From Pseudolabrys sp. (lineage in GTDB: Bacteria; Pseudomonadota; Alphaproteobacteria; Rhizobiales; Xanthobacteraceae), in contig JALHNV010000004.1 in assembly GCA_022843325.1 (NCBI GenBank), positions 28,815-92,814 on the forward strand: a stretch of DNA of 64,000 nt, written 5' to 3'. The position numbers and the translations under genes are program-made. The notes beneath the pieces are model-generated. The model searched no databases. It worked only from the letters and a program-made list of their open reading frames with translations, and was not told the origin of the DNA. Positions within the stretch are counted from its first letter, which is position 1, and every line of letters begins with the position of its first letter. Below, piece after piece: positions 26,049 through 35,397 of this stretch.

Positions 26049-27017
26049 ATGATGTGGAATGCCATTCGTCTTCTGCCTTTGCTTGGCTTGCTGCTGTGGC
26101 CGTTCGGCGCTGCTGCCCAAACGGGAGACTATCCTTCGCGCAGCATCCGCCTCGTGGTTCCCTATGCCGCCGGTGGTATCGCCGATCTGCTGGCCCGAAC
26201 GGTGGCCCAACATCTCGGTCCTGAACTCGGACAGACGATTGTCATCGAGAATCAGACGGGCGCCGGCGGTCATCTCGGCGGCAGCGCTGTCGCAAAGGCG
26301 GCGCCGGACGGATACACGCTTGTCCTCGCGACGATTGCCCACAATGCCGCGGCGTCGATGTACGGCAACCTCAACTACAATCCGGAAACCGAACTCAAAC
26401 CGGTGGTCCTGATCGCGGAAAGCGCCGGCGTCCTGGTTGTGAACTCCTCGGTGCCGGCCAAAACGGTTGCTGAGTTTATCGCCTATGCCAAAGCCAACCG
26501 GTTGAGTTACGCCTCCGCCGGTCACGGCTCGGCGATTCATCTGGCGGCCGAACTTTTCAAGTCCATGGCCGGCGTCGATCTGGTTCACGTCCCGTATCGC
26601 GGCAGTGCACCGGCGATGACGGATCTTCTCGGCGGCAGCGTCCAGGTCATGTTCGAGAATATTCCAAGCGCCTTGCAGCACGTCCGCGCCGGCAGCATCC
26701 GCCCGCTTGGCGTGACCAGCCCGAAGCGATCGCCGCTGATGTCGGAGACGCCGACCATCGCCGAGGCCGGCGTTCCCGGCTACGCGGCGGTGCCTTGGTA
26801 CACGATCTCGGTCGCATCCGGTGTGCCGGCCGATATTGTCGCCAAGCTGAACAAGGCTATCAACACTGTGATTGCGCGCGCCGACCTGGCGCAGCGCTGG
26901 AGCGAGCTCGGGGTCACTCCGCTTGGCGGCTCGCCGCAGGAAGCCGAAAAGCGCAACGCCGATGAGACGCGCCGCTGGGCGGCGGTCATCAAGTCGGCCG
27001 GGATCAAGGCGCAGTAA
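26049..27017 (+). CDS. Bug-family (TctC-like) solute-binding protein
   Basis: 322 residues with a signal peptide (LLPLLGLLLWPFGAAAQ). Bug/TctC landmarks: SIRLVVPYAAGGIADLLART, QTGAGGHLGGSAVAKAAPDG, SYASAGHGSAIHLAAELF and HVPYRGSAPAMTDLLGG. These periplasmic proteins bind carboxylates for tripartite tricarboxylate transporters. No TctA/TctB membrane genes are present; a second Bug gene follows by 44 bp. GGGGAGG precedes the start. Confidence 0.93.
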   Translation: MMWNAIRLLPLLGLLLWPFGAAAQTGDYPSRSIRLVVPYAAGGIADLLARTVAQHLGPELGQTIVIENQTGAGGHLGGSAVAKAAPDGYTLVLATIAHNAAASMYGNLNYNPETELKPVVLIAESAGVLVVNSSVPAKTVAEFIAYAKANRLSYASAGHGSAIHLAAELFKSMAGVDLVHVPYRGSAPAMTDLLGGSVQVMFENIPSALQHVRAGSIRPLGVTSPKRSPLMSETPTIAEAGVPGYAAVPWYTISVASGVPADIVAKLNKAINTVIARADLAQRWSELGVTPLGGSPQEAEKRNADETRRWAAVIKSAGIKAQ

Positions 27018-27061
27018 CGGCCGAAGGTTTCGTCCGGAAATGAGAAACCCAGGGAGAAGTA

Positions 27062-28030
27062 ATGATAAAATTTTCGCGGGCCGCGGCCCTTGGCGTCGCC
27101 GTTGTGGCCGCGTCATTCGTACCGGCCCATGCGCAGGACTATCCGACGGCGCCGGTGCACATCATCAGCGGTTTCTCCGCAGGCAGCACCGCCGATCTGT
27201 CCGCGCGTGTGGTGGGCGCCAAGATGGGGCAGATTCTCGGTCAGCAGTTTGTGGTTGAAAACCGGCTCGGCGCGGCTTCGAGCCTTGCGGCAGCCGCGGT
27301 CGCGCGGGCGCCGAAGGACGGCTACATGCTGTACATCGGCTCGGCCGCCAACCTCATCAATGCAGCGATGACCTCTAACCTGACCTTCGATTTCGTCAAG
27401 GACTTCGCGCCAGTGACGCTGCTGACTTCGACGCCGACGGTGTTGGTGGTCAGTCCTGAACTCGGCGTCAAAAGCGTCAAGGAGCTGATCGCACTGGCCA
27501 AGGCCAAGCCGGATACGGTCCTGTTTGGTTCATCCGGCGTTGCCAGCTCGACGCATATGGCGCTCGAACTGTTCAAGTCGCTCGCCGAGGTGAAAATCAC
27601 CCACGTGCCCTATTCGGGCAGCCCGCCCGTCATCACCGATCTGCTCGGCGGCCGCATCCACGGCTACTTCTCGCCAGCCTCGGGCGTGATGGGCCACATC
27701 GCCAGCGGCAAACTGATGGCGCTCGCCGTCACCGACGCGCAGCGCAGCGCGATCTTTCCCGACCTTCCGACAATGATCGAGGCCGGCGTGCCGGGCTTCG
27801 AGTCGGTGCTGTGGTTCGGCCTGGTTGCGCCCGCGGGTACACCGCAGCCGATCATCGACAAGCTTTCACGCGCCGCCAACGAAGCGCTCAAATCGGAGGA
27901 CGTGCTCAAGTCGCTGAAAGCGCAGTCGGTCGCGGCCATCGGCGGCACGCCGCAGGATTTCAGCCGCTACATCGATGCCGAAGCCAAGCGATGGACTTCG
28001 GTGGTCAACAGTGCCGGTTTGAAAAAGTGA
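27062..28030 (+). CDS. Bug-family (TctC-like) solute-binding protein
   Basis: 322 residues, tandem to the preceding Bug gene and equal in length, with signal peptide (AAALGVAVVAASFVPAHAQ). Landmarks: VHIISGFSAGSTADLSARVV, SSLAAAAVARAPKDGYML, FGSSGVASSTHMALELFKS and HVPYSGSPPVITDLLGG. Its binding-loop residues differ from its neighbour, so it probably has a different carboxylate ligand. Ribosome site GGGAGAAGTA. Confidence 0.93.
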   Translation: MIKFSRAAALGVAVVAASFVPAHAQDYPTAPVHIISGFSAGSTADLSARVVGAKMGQILGQQFVVENRLGAASSLAAAAVARAPKDGYMLYIGSAANLINAAMTSNLTFDFVKDFAPVTLLTSTPTVLVVSPELGVKSVKELIALAKAKPDTVLFGSSGVASSTHMALELFKSLAEVKITHVPYSGSPPVITDLLGGRIHGYFSPASGVMGHIASGKLMALAVTDAQRSAIFPDLPTMIEAGVPGFESVLWFGLVAPAGTPQPIIDKLSRAANEALKSEDVLKSLKAQSVAAIGGTPQDFSRYIDAEAKRWTSVVNSAGLKK

Positions 28031-28034
28031 CGCG

Positions 28035-28075
28035 CTTAAAAAGCAACGGCGGCAGGCGCTGAACGCCTGCCGCCG
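28035..28075 (-). terminator. intrinsic terminator for the infA-helicase genes
   Basis: A perfect 12-bp stem (CGGCGGCAGGCG / CGCCTGCCGCCG) with a 5-base loop at 28047-28075. On the minus strand it is followed by TTGCTTTTT. It lies 11 bp beyond the IF-1 stop. Confidence 0.85.
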
Positions 28076-28086
28076 AATGTGTGTAA

Positions 28087-28359
28087 CTAGCGCCGGCGGA
28101 AATTCGGCCGGCGGTTCTGCGGAGAGGGAGCCGGAGCATCGCCTTTGTGGCGGAAGCTGATACGGCCGCGCTGCAGATCGTACGGCGACATTTCCACGAT
28201 CACGCGGTCACCGACACCGGTGCGGATGCGGAATTTACGCATCTTGCCGGCGGTGTAGGCCAGCACCTCGTGTTCGTTGTCGAGCTTCACCCGGAAATTA
28301 CCGTCCGGGAGAACCTCGGTCACGGTACCGTCGAACTCCAGCAGTTCTTCTTTCGCCAT
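28087..28359 (-). CDS. infA: translation initiation factor IF-1, extended C-terminus
   Basis: 90 residues. S1/OB-fold protein binding the 30S A-site; the core [31 protein letters not shown] and [18 protein letters not shown] are canonical. Standard IF-1 is about 72 residues. This one adds a basic tail ending RRPNFRRR. It lies 17 bp after a DEAD-box helicase gene, with its own GGGAGAG ribosome site. Many alphaproteobacteria carry an extra IF-1 next to such a helicase. Confidence 0.93.
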   Translation of the reverse strand: MAKEELLEFDGTVTEVLPDGNFRVKLDNEHEVLAYTAGKMRKFRIRTGVGDRVIVEMSPYDLQRGRISFRHKGDAPAPSPQNRRPNFRRR

Positions 28360-28376
28360 CCAGTTCTCTCCCAGCG

Positions 28377-29783
28377 CTAGCGCGGCGCGCGGTGGCCAGC
28401 GTTACGGCGCGGCTCGCCCGAGCGCTGGATGAATGTAACATTTCCAATGCCGCTTGGCTCGCCCGACGTGGCTTCCTGGCGCGGCGCCTGCTGGCCGCCC
28501 TGGTTCTGGTTCGGCCGGCCCTGGCCGCCGCCGCCATTGCGGCCACGCTGCTGGCCGCGTCCGCCATTGTTGCCGCGCGGATGGTTGCCGCGGTTGTGCG
28601 GCCGGCCGTTGGGACGGCCATCGGCTTCCGCGGCGACAGGGTTCGGACGCCCGCCGGTACGGCGGTTGGTGGAGGGGATGGTCATCCGGATCATCCGTTC
28701 GATGTCGCGGAGGAAGGGGGCTTCCTCGTGATCGCAGAACGAAATGGCGATGCCCTCGGCGCCGGCGCGCGCGGTGCGTCCGATGCGGTGGACATAGCTT
28801 TCCGGGATGTTCGGCAGATCGTAATTGAACACGTGGCTGACGCCGTCGACGTCGATGCCGCGGGCGGCAATGTCGGTGGCGATCAGGATGCGCACCTTGC
28901 CGGCGCGGAAGTCGGCGAGCACGCGCTCACGCTGGTTCTGCGACTTGTTGCCGTGGATCGCATCGGCGGCGAAGCCGGACTTCTCCAGGCTGCGCACGAC
29001 CTTGTCGGCGCCGTGCTTGGTGCGGGTGAACACCAGGACGCGCTCGACGGCCTCGCTCTTGAGCAGTTCGGCCAGCAGCGCCGGCTTCGATGCCTTGTCG
29101 GTCAGGATGACGCGCTGCGCAACGCGCTCGGCGGTCGACGCCTGCGGGGTCACGGAGACGCGCACCGGATCGGTCAGCATCGAGTCGGCCAGACGGGTGA
29201 TTTCCTGCGGCATGGTGGCCGAGAAGAACAGCGTCTGACGCTGCTTGGGGAGCATCGCGACGACGCGCTTGATGTCGTGGATGAAGCCCATGTCGAGCAT
29301 GCGGTCGGCTTCGTCGAGCACCAGGATTTCGACCTGGTCGAGACGCAGCGCACGCTGGTTGACAAGATCGAGCAGACGGCCCGGCGTTGCCACCAGCACT
29401 TCGGCGCCGCGCGCGAGCGAGCGGACCTGACGGTTGATCGGCACGCCGCCGATCGCGAGCGCGACTTCGAGCGGGCGCATGTGCCGGCCGTAGGCGCGGA
29501 AGCTGTCGGAGATCTGGCCCGACAGTTCGCGGGTCGGCGACAGCACCAGCACGCGGCAGGACTTCTGGGCCGGGCGCAGGCGCTTGGTGTACAGATGGTT
29601 CAGGATCGGCAGCGCGAAGGCGGCGGTCTTGCCGGTGCCGGTCTGGGCGATGCCGATGACATCGCGGCCTTGCAGCACGGTCGGGATGGTCTGAGCCTGG
29701 ATCGGAGTCGGGGTGAGGTACTTTTCTTCCACGAGAGCGCGGTTGATCGGCTCTGCGAGTCCGAATTCGTTAAATGTAGTCAA
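28377..29783 (-). CDS. rhlE: DEAD-box ATP-dependent RNA helicase (RhlE-like)
   Basis: 468 residues. Start is TTG at 29783: it is the only in-frame start before the Q-motif, with AAGAAAGAGA upstream. Motifs in order: Q-motif [14 protein letters not shown], Walker [30 protein letters not shown], and [15 protein letters not shown]. The C-terminal ~90 residues are rich in Gly, Arg and Asn ([20 protein letters not shown]), a typical RNA-binding tail. It unwinds structured RNA, often in ribosome assembly or the cold response. Cotranscribed with infA. Confidence 0.95.
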   Translation of the reverse strand: MTTFNEFGLAEPINRALVEEKYLTPTPIQAQTIPTVLQGRDVIGIAQTGTGKTAAFALPILNHLYTKRLRPAQKSCRVLVLSPTRELSGQISDSFRAYGRHMRPLEVALAIGGVPINRQVRSLARGAEVLVATPGRLLDLVNQRALRLDQVEILVLDEADRMLDMGFIHDIKRVVAMLPKQRQTLFFSATMPQEITRLADSMLTDPVRVSVTPQASTAERVAQRVILTDKASKPALLAELLKSEAVERVLVFTRTKHGADKVVRSLEKSGFAADAIHGNKSQNQRERVLADFRAGKVRILIATDIAARGIDVDGVSHVFNYDLPNIPESYVHRIGRTARAGAEGIAISFCDHEEAPFLRDIERMIRMTIPSTNRRTGGRPNPVAAEADGRPNGRPHNRGNHPRGNNGGRGQQRGRNGGGGQGRPNQNQGGQQAPRQEATSGEPSGIGNVTFIQRSGEPRRNAGHRAPR

Positions 29784-30161
29784 AACGTCTCTTTCTTATG
29801 CGGCGAGACGGCCGAATCGCTCATGCGACCGGCGGTAACGCGGTTTTTGACATCCCGCGTTGCCAGGGTTGTCTTTAGTTTGAGAAATCGGATGGGCGGG
29901 GCGAAATTCGTTTGAAATGAGTTTCGTGCACGCAGCCCGCAAAACCCGAGACCGGGTCGTTCATCCGTGAGGCTCATATGACAGGCGGCTATGGTCTTTT
30001 CAAGGCCATAAATGCCCTTTTGACGCAAAATGATGAATAATCCGGGCGCGGGAAGCCCAATTTCGGCCGATGGACAAGCCGTCCCAGATCGGGGAAGGTC
30101 GGGCCCGAAAAAGAGAGGCCGTGTTGCAACCGGCCGCGAACCGCCAGCCGGAGCCGTTGAA
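29784..30161. promoter_or_regulatory. divergent gap between helicase and CoA-transferase genes
   Basis: 378 bp. It should hold the promoter and leader of the helicase-infA unit and the promoter of the CoA-transferase. A TTGACA at 29847-29852 has no good -10 at standard distance. A 44-codon in-frame extension of the CoA-transferase (from ATG 30030) lacks family similarity and was not used. No RNA gene seen. Confidence 0.4.
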
Positions 30162-31355
30162 ATGCCGTTTCCCGGGGCCTCCCAGGCCCTTTCCCGTTTT
30201 ACCGTCCTCGATCTGACACGAGTCCGCTCTGGGCCGACCTGTGTGCGTCAACTCGGCGATTGGGGCGCCAATGTCATCAAGATCGAGACGCCGGCGCATC
30301 TCGAAAAAGGCGAGGGACCGGGCGGTCCGCGCCAGGGGCCGGACTTCCAGAACCTGCACCGCAACAAGCGCAGCATGACCCTCGACCTCAAGTCCCCGCA
30401 GGGGCTCGCCGCCTTCATGCGGCTGGTCGAAAAAGCCGACGTGGTGGTGGAGAATTTCCGCCCCGACGTGAAGGACCGGCTCGGCATCGATTACGACAGC
30501 CTGCGCAAGGTCAACAAACGCATCGTGCTCGCCAGCATCTCCGGCTTTGGCCAGGACGGGCCGTACCGCGACCGCCCCGGCTTCGACCAGATCGCGCAGG
30601 GCATGGGCGGGCTGATGTCGATCACCGGTCTGCCGGGGCAGGGTCCGGTGCGCGCCGGGATTCCGCTGGCCGACCTGACGGCGGGGCTCTTTGCCGCGCT
30701 GGGCATCATGTCGGCGCTGCTGGAGCGTGAGGTATCGGGCGAGGGGCAGTGGGTCTCGACCTCGTTGCTGCAGGCGCAGATATTCATGCTCGACTTCCAG
30801 GCAGCGCGCTGGCTGCAGCAGGGAGACGTGCCGCAGCAGGCCGGCAACAATCATCCGACCAGCATTCCGACCGGCGTGTTCAAGACCGCTGACGGTCACA
30901 TTAACATCGCCTCCACCGGCCACGTGATGTGGGAGCGACTGTGCAAGGCGATCGGCGCCGACGATATGCTGGAAAACCCGGACTACAAGACCAGCGCGTT
31001 GCGCTCAAAGAATCGCGACGCGGTCAACGCGGCGATCGAGGCGAAGACCGTGGCCAAGACCAGCGCCGAATGGATCGACGCCTTCAACGCCGCCGGCGTG
31101 CCATGCGGGCCAATCTACGCGATCGATCAGGTGTTCGCCGACGAGCAGGTCAAGCACCTCGGCATTGCCCAGAGCGCCAGGAAGCCGGATGGCAGCGAGA
31201 TGATGTTCGTCGGCCAGCCGATTGCGCTGTCGCGCACGCCGAGCAAGATCGTCGCGACGCCGCCGGAGCTGGGCCAGCACACTGACGAGGTGCTGAAGGA
31301 ATTCGGCTTTGCCGACAACGAGATCGCCGCGTTGCACAAGGCCAAGGCGGTGTAG
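30162..31355 (+). CDS. CaiB/BaiF family CoA-transferase (family III)
   Basis: 397 residues from ATG 30162 (MPFPGASQALS). Family III CoA-transferases move CoA between carboxylic acids via an aspartyl-CoA adduct. Landmarks: VLDLTRVRSGPTCVRQLGDW, GADVVVENFRP-type segment ADVVVENFRPDVKDRLG, and the catalytic-Asp region GPYRDRPGFDQIAQGMGGL. The C-terminal HTDEVLKEFGFADNEIAAL is typical. An enoyl-CoA hydratase gene follows, so the pair could activate and hydrate an unsaturated acid. Confidence 0.94.
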   Translation: MPFPGASQALSRFTVLDLTRVRSGPTCVRQLGDWGANVIKIETPAHLEKGEGPGGPRQGPDFQNLHRNKRSMTLDLKSPQGLAAFMRLVEKADVVVENFRPDVKDRLGIDYDSLRKVNKRIVLASISGFGQDGPYRDRPGFDQIAQGMGGLMSITGLPGQGPVRAGIPLADLTAGLFAALGIMSALLEREVSGEGQWVSTSLLQAQIFMLDFQAARWLQQGDVPQQAGNNHPTSIPTGVFKTADGHINIASTGHVMWERLCKAIGADDMLENPDYKTSALRSKNRDAVNAAIEAKTVAKTSAEWIDAFNAAGVPCGPIYAIDQVFADEQVKHLGIAQSARKPDGSEMMFVGQPIALSRTPSKIVATPPELGQHTDEVLKEFGFADNEIAALHKAKAV

Positions 31356-31366
31356 GGCTTCTCAGT

Positions 31367-31449
31367 CGTCATGCCCGGCCTTGTCCCGGGCATCCACGAC
31401 TTGAAACAAGTTAAGTCGTGGATGGCCGGGACAAGCCCGGCCATGACGG
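31367..31449. repeat. dispersed palindromic repeat, family B, inverted pair
   Basis: The left unit begins CGTCATGCCCGGCCTTGTCC, and the right unit is its near inverse ending GCCCGGCCATGACGG. Flanking bases CCACGACTT / AAGTCGTGG extend the pairing, giving one long hairpin. Lies between two same-strand CoA-metabolism genes. Relatives are at 45889-46018, 63112-63202 and 63515-63597. Confidence 0.88.
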
Positions 31450-31464
31450 AAACGGAGACACGCA

Positions 31465-32265
31465 ATGAATGTCATGACGAAGACCGACAAGATGCTGGCC
31501 CGCAAAGAAGGCAGCGTCGGCTATCTGACCTTTAACAATCCCGAGCGGCACAATGCGGTGTCGCTGGAGATGTGGGAGGCCGCGTCCGGCTACCTCGAGG
31601 ACTTCAAGAACGACAAGGCGATCCGCGTCGTGGTGCTGACCGGCGCCGGCGGCAAGGCCTTCGTGTCGGGCGCCGACATTTCCAAGTTCGAAAGCGAGCG
31701 CTCGAGCAAGGACGCCATCGACCGTTACAATATCGCGGTCGATCGCGCCAATGCCGCGGTCTATGACTTTCCCAAACCGACCATCGCCATGATCCGTGGC
31801 TACTGCATCGGCGGCGGCGTCGGGCTGGCGCTGTGCTGCGACATGCGCATCTGCTCGGACAATTCGAAGTTCGGCGTTCCGGCCGCCAAGCTGGGACTGG
31901 GTTACGGCTATACCGGCATCAAGAAGCTGGTCGATCTGGTCGGGCCGTCGTTCGCCAAGGAAATCTTCTACACCGCGCGCCAGTTCACGGCCGCCGAAGC
32001 GGAGAAGATGGGCCTGGTCAATCGCGTGCTGCCCGGCGACGAGCTGGACCAATACGTCAAGGACTACGCCGAGACCATCGGCGGCAATGCGCCGCTGACG
32101 GTCGATACAGTGAAATTCATCGTCGGCGAGGCAGTCAAGCCGGAGTCCGAGCGCAACCTCAAGAAATGCGCCGATCTGGTTGCGCAATGCTTCGCCAGCA
32201 ACGACTATACCGAAGGCCGCAAGGCGTTCATGGAGAAGCGCAAGCCGGCCTTCACCGGCTCCTAA
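31465..32265 (+). CDS. enoyl-CoA hydratase/isomerase family protein
   Basis: 266 residues. Crotonase fold: oxyanion-hole segments GKAFVSGADISKFES and GYCIGGGVGLALCCDMRI. Catalytic acidic positions vary in this family; the segment PAAKLGLGYGYTGIKKLVDL occupies that place without the usual Glu pair, so it may be a hydratase, isomerase or thioesterase-type crotonase. It follows the CoA-transferase, and an ABC transporter gene begins 57 bp later. Confidence 0.9.
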   Translation: MNVMTKTDKMLARKEGSVGYLTFNNPERHNAVSLEMWEAASGYLEDFKNDKAIRVVVLTGAGGKAFVSGADISKFESERSSKDAIDRYNIAVDRANAAVYDFPKPTIAMIRGYCIGGGVGLALCCDMRICSDNSKFGVPAAKLGLGYGYTGIKKLVDLVGPSFAKEIFYTARQFTAAEAEKMGLVNRVLPGDELDQYVKDYAETIGGNAPLTVDTVKFIVGEAVKPESERNLKKCADLVAQCFASNDYTEGRKAFMEKRKPAFTGS

Positions 32266-32322
32266 AGAAAAACTCTACCTCGCGCCAAACTGCGGGGATT
32301 CTGAAATCGGGGGAGGAAGCGC

Positions 32323-33384
32323 GTGGCGTCGGTAGAGTTGCGAGGCCTGACCAAGCGATACGGCAATACCGCGGTGGTCGATAATGTGTCGCTGCAGATC
32401 GAGCACGGCCACCTGGTCTGCCTGTTGGGCCCGTCCGGCTGCGGCAAGACCACCACGCTGCGGCTGATCGCCGGCTTTGTCGAGCCGAGCGAAGGCGAAA
32501 TCCGCGTCGGTGACAAACTGATCTCGTCGCCCGCGCACACTGTTCCGCCCGAGCGGCGGCAGATGTCCATGATCTTCCAGAGCTACGCGCTGTGGCCGCA
32601 CATGACGGTGGCCGAGAACATCGTTTACGGCCTGAAGCTGCGCAAGATCGACCGCGCCACCATCGGCCAGAAGCTTGACGCCATTCTTGCCACCACCAAG
32701 CTGGCCGCATTGGCCGAGCGCTATCCGGGGGAATTATCCGGTGGCCAGCAGCAGCGCGTTGCGCTGGCGCGTGCGCTGATCGTCGAGCCGGAAACGCTGC
32801 TGCTTGATGAGCCGTTGTCCAACCTCGACGCTAATCTGCGCGAGGAAATGCGTTTTGAGGTGCGCCGGCTGCACGATGAATACCGCTACACCACCGTCTA
32901 CGTGACGCACGACCAGTCCGAGGCGATGACCACCGCCGACCTGATCGCTGTGATGAATCTGGGCAAGATCGAGCAAGCCGGCTCGCCGGAGGACATCTAC
33001 GATCGACCGCAGTCGGAGTTCGTCGCGCGCTTCATCGGCTCCAGCAATGTCATCAAGGGCAGAGGCCTCGACGCCACGCATATCGATTTTGCCGGTGTGC
33101 CGTTGCAATGCGTTGGTGCGACCATCGTTGCCGGCGCCAACACGCCGGTATCGATCCGGCCGCACGACATCGCGCTCTCGGCGGCCCCGCCGCAGCAGTT
33201 CGAAAACGTCGTGCCGGCGACAGTGGTGCGGCAGGTGTTTCTCGGTGGCAGCCGCGACTACATGGTCGAGGCCAAAGACGGAACACAGTTGCGCGTGGTG
33301 ACAGCGGCGGAAGCCAACATTCCGCAGGGCAGCAGCGTCTGGCTGCATCTGCCGTCCGGCCGTTGCCGGGCGCTGGCCAGTTGA
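32323..33384 (+). CDS. ABC transporter ATPase, iron(III)/polyamine type (FbpC/PotA-like)
   Basis: 353 residues; GTG start with a strong GGGGGAGGAAG site. Walker A LLGPSGCGKTTTLRLIAG, signature LSGGQQQRVALARAL, Walker B LLLDEPLSNLDANLR, and a C-terminal TOBE-like domain from about 240. It energises the two-domain permease downstream. The 187-bp gap to that permease contains what looks like the stump of the missing binding-protein gene. Confidence 0.93.
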   Translation: MASVELRGLTKRYGNTAVVDNVSLQIEHGHLVCLLGPSGCGKTTTLRLIAGFVEPSEGEIRVGDKLISSPAHTVPPERRQMSMIFQSYALWPHMTVAENIVYGLKLRKIDRATIGQKLDAILATTKLAALAERYPGELSGGQQQRVALARALIVEPETLLLDEPLSNLDANLREEMRFEVRRLHDEYRYTTVYVTHDQSEAMTTADLIAVMNLGKIEQAGSPEDIYDRPQSEFVARFIGSSNVIKGRGLDATHIDFAGVPLQCVGATIVAGANTPVSIRPHDIALSAAPPQQFENVVPATVVRQVFLGGSRDYMVEAKDGTQLRVVTAAEANIPQGSSVWLHLPSGRCRALAS

Positions 33385-33477
33385 GGGCGCCGCACACGAC
33401 AGCCCATTGCCTGCAAATGCTGAATAAGAACACGCCTGCATAATAAAAAGACGAAACAAATACCGGAGGGAAACGCA

Positions 33478-33575
33478 ATGCTGCCAGGGCTCCTGATGCC
33501 GTCGAGATGCGCGCGCCCGTTGCCGGGCTTCCGTCGAATTTCGCCCCGCCGCAGCTAGCAAAGCTGCCGCCATGA
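33478..33575 (+). pseudogene. probable stump of an ABC substrate-binding protein gene
   Basis: A very good ribosome site (CCGGAGGGAAACGCA) leads to ATG 33478, but that frame stops after 26 codons. In the +2 frame a tail reads RAPDAVEMRAPVAGLPSNF and ends QLAKLPP, with a TGA (33573-33575) overlapping the permease ATG as ATGA. The tail composition and coupling are what the C-terminus of an iron-type binding protein would look like. The simplest reading is an internal deletion joining start and end of the gene out of frame. This is inference; the relic is too short to be certain. Confidence 0.45.
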
Positions 33576-35290
33576 CCGTCGCCCTGCCAGCCCGCGCCGA
33601 ACGCCGCGGCCTCGGGATCGATGTATCAAAGCCGGTTCTATACGGCTTCGCCGCACTGCTGTGCGTGCTGATCGTGCTGCCGATGTCGTGGCTGTTGATC
33701 TACAGCTTCAGCGACGGCAAAGGTTCGTTCACGCTCAACAACTTTGTCACGTTGTTCAGCGATCCGACGTTCCTCGCGCCGCTGCTGACCACGTTCATCA
33801 TTTCGACATCGGCATCGTTGATCTGCTGTGCCGTTGCCGCGCCGATGGGGTGGCTGGTGGCGCGCACCGACCTGCCGTTCAGCGGCATGATCCGCGCGCT
33901 CGTCACCGCTTCATTCGTGACGCCGCCGTTTCTCGGCGCGATTGCCTGGGAGATTCTGGCGGCGCCGAACAGCGGTCTGCTCAACAAGGTGTTCCGCAGC
34001 ATCACCGGCGCCGAGCCGGACGTGCACGTGTTCAACATCTATTCGCTGCCGGGCCTGATCTTCGTGATCTCCTGCTACACGTTCCCTTACGTGTTCGTGC
34101 TGGTCGCCAACTCGCTCGACCGCACGCCCGGCGAGCTTGAGGATGCCTCCTCGATCCTCGGCGGCGGGCGCTGGCACACGGCGCGCCGCATTACGATTCC
34201 GCTGGTGCTGCCGGCGCTGCTGGCCGGCGCGCTGGTCGCATTCCTGCAGGCGATGACGCTGTTCGGCTCGCCGGCGATTCTGGCGCTGCCGGCCGGCTTC
34301 CACACCATGACCACCAAGATCTGGAGCCTGTTCCAGTATCCGCCCAAGCCGGAGCTGGCCGCCGCGGCGGCGCTGCCGCTGCTGGTGATCACGGTCATGC
34401 TGCTGCGGGCAGAATTCATGATCCTCGGCCGTCGCGGTTATTCGGTGGTCGGCGGCAAATACGGCCAGCCGCGCCTGATTCCGCTGCATGCCTGGCGCTG
34501 GCCGATCTTCCTGTTCTGCCTGCTGGTGCTCGCGCTCCCGGTGTTCCTGCCTTATGCGGCGCTGCTCAACGCCGCGCTGTCGCCGGTCGCGACCACCTTC
34601 GTCACGTTCAAGACCATGACATTGCACAACTTCGAATTCGTTTTGTTCGAGTTGTCAGCGACCCGGCTGGCCCTCAAGAACACGGTTATCCTCGGCTCCG
34701 CCACTGCGACTATCGGTACGCTGATCGCGGTCATTATCGCTTATGTCACCGCGCGTCAGGCCGTCACGGGCTGGCGCGTTCTCGGCTTTCTCGCTACGGC
34801 GCCGATCGCCATCCCCGGCATCGTGCTTGGCGTCGGCCTGTTCATTGCCTACACGCGGCCGCCTTTTGTGCTGTACGGCACGCTGTGGATCCTGCTGATC
34901 GCCTTCGTCACCATCGCCCTGCCGGCGGCCTACCAGCAATTGCAGGCGGCGTTCCGCACCATTCATCCCGAGCTCGAGGACGCCAGCCGTATCCTCGGCG
35001 CCACGCGGCTGAAATCACTGTGGCAGATCACGGCGCCGCTGCTGCGCACCGGCGTGATCGCGACCTGGTGTTTCATCTTTGTCGGCGTCATGCGCGAACT
35101 GTCGGCCGCGATCATCCTGTTCACCTCGGAGACCAAGGTGATCTCGGTGCTGATCTACGATCTCAACGAGGGCGGCGATCTCGGCGCGATTTCGGTGATC
35201 GGTATAGGCATGCTGCTGATCACCTTTGCGGTGGTGATCGCGGTCAACCGGATCCCGGGCTTCGGCAGCGTCCGTTTCCGCAATTCGTAG
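33572..35290 (+). CDS. ABC transporter permease, iron(III) type, two fused permease domains
   Basis: 572 residues, about twelve membrane segments. Two BPD_transp_1 domains are present, each with an EAA-type loop: ELEDASSILGGGRWHTARRI (about 189) and ELEDASRILGATRLKSLWQI (about 470). This is the FbpB/AfuB arrangement. It takes its ATPase from the gene at 32323; a binding protein must come from elsewhere or is lost. Confidence 0.93.
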   Translation: MTVALPARAERRGLGIDVSKPVLYGFAALLCVLIVLPMSWLLIYSFSDGKGSFTLNNFVTLFSDPTFLAPLLTTFIISTSASLICCAVAAPMGWLVARTDLPFSGMIRALVTASFVTPPFLGAIAWEILAAPNSGLLNKVFRSITGAEPDVHVFNIYSLPGLIFVISCYTFPYVFVLVANSLDRTPGELEDASSILGGGRWHTARRITIPLVLPALLAGALVAFLQAMTLFGSPAILALPAGFHTMTTKIWSLFQYPPKPELAAAAALPLLVITVMLLRAEFMILGRRGYSVVGGKYGQPRLIPLHAWRWPIFLFCLLVLALPVFLPYAALLNAALSPVATTFVTFKTMTLHNFEFVLFELSATRLALKNTVILGSATATIGTLIAVIIAYVTARQAVTGWRVLGFLATAPIAIPGIVLGVGLFIAYTRPPFVLYGTLWILLIAFVTIALPAAYQQLQAAFRTIHPELEDASRILGATRLKSLWQITAPLLRTGVIATWCFIFVGVMRELSAAIILFTSETKVISVLIYDLNEGGDLGAISVIGIGMLLITFAVVIAVNRIPGFGSVRFRNS

Positions 35291-35397
35291 CTCTTTCACG
35301 CCGTGAAAGGCGGGCGCGACATCATGCCTCCACTGGCCGCGCGGGACCTAAAGTGCTAATGCACCGCGACCAAATTTCCGGGACATAAGAGGTTCGC

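Noticed and set aside
29847..29880. TTGACA as promoter of the CoA-transferase gene
   Set aside because: No acceptable -10 hexamer at 16-18 bases.
28392..29915. 507-codon plus-strand open frame
   Set aside because: Shadow of the DEAD-box helicase, which has all family motifs.
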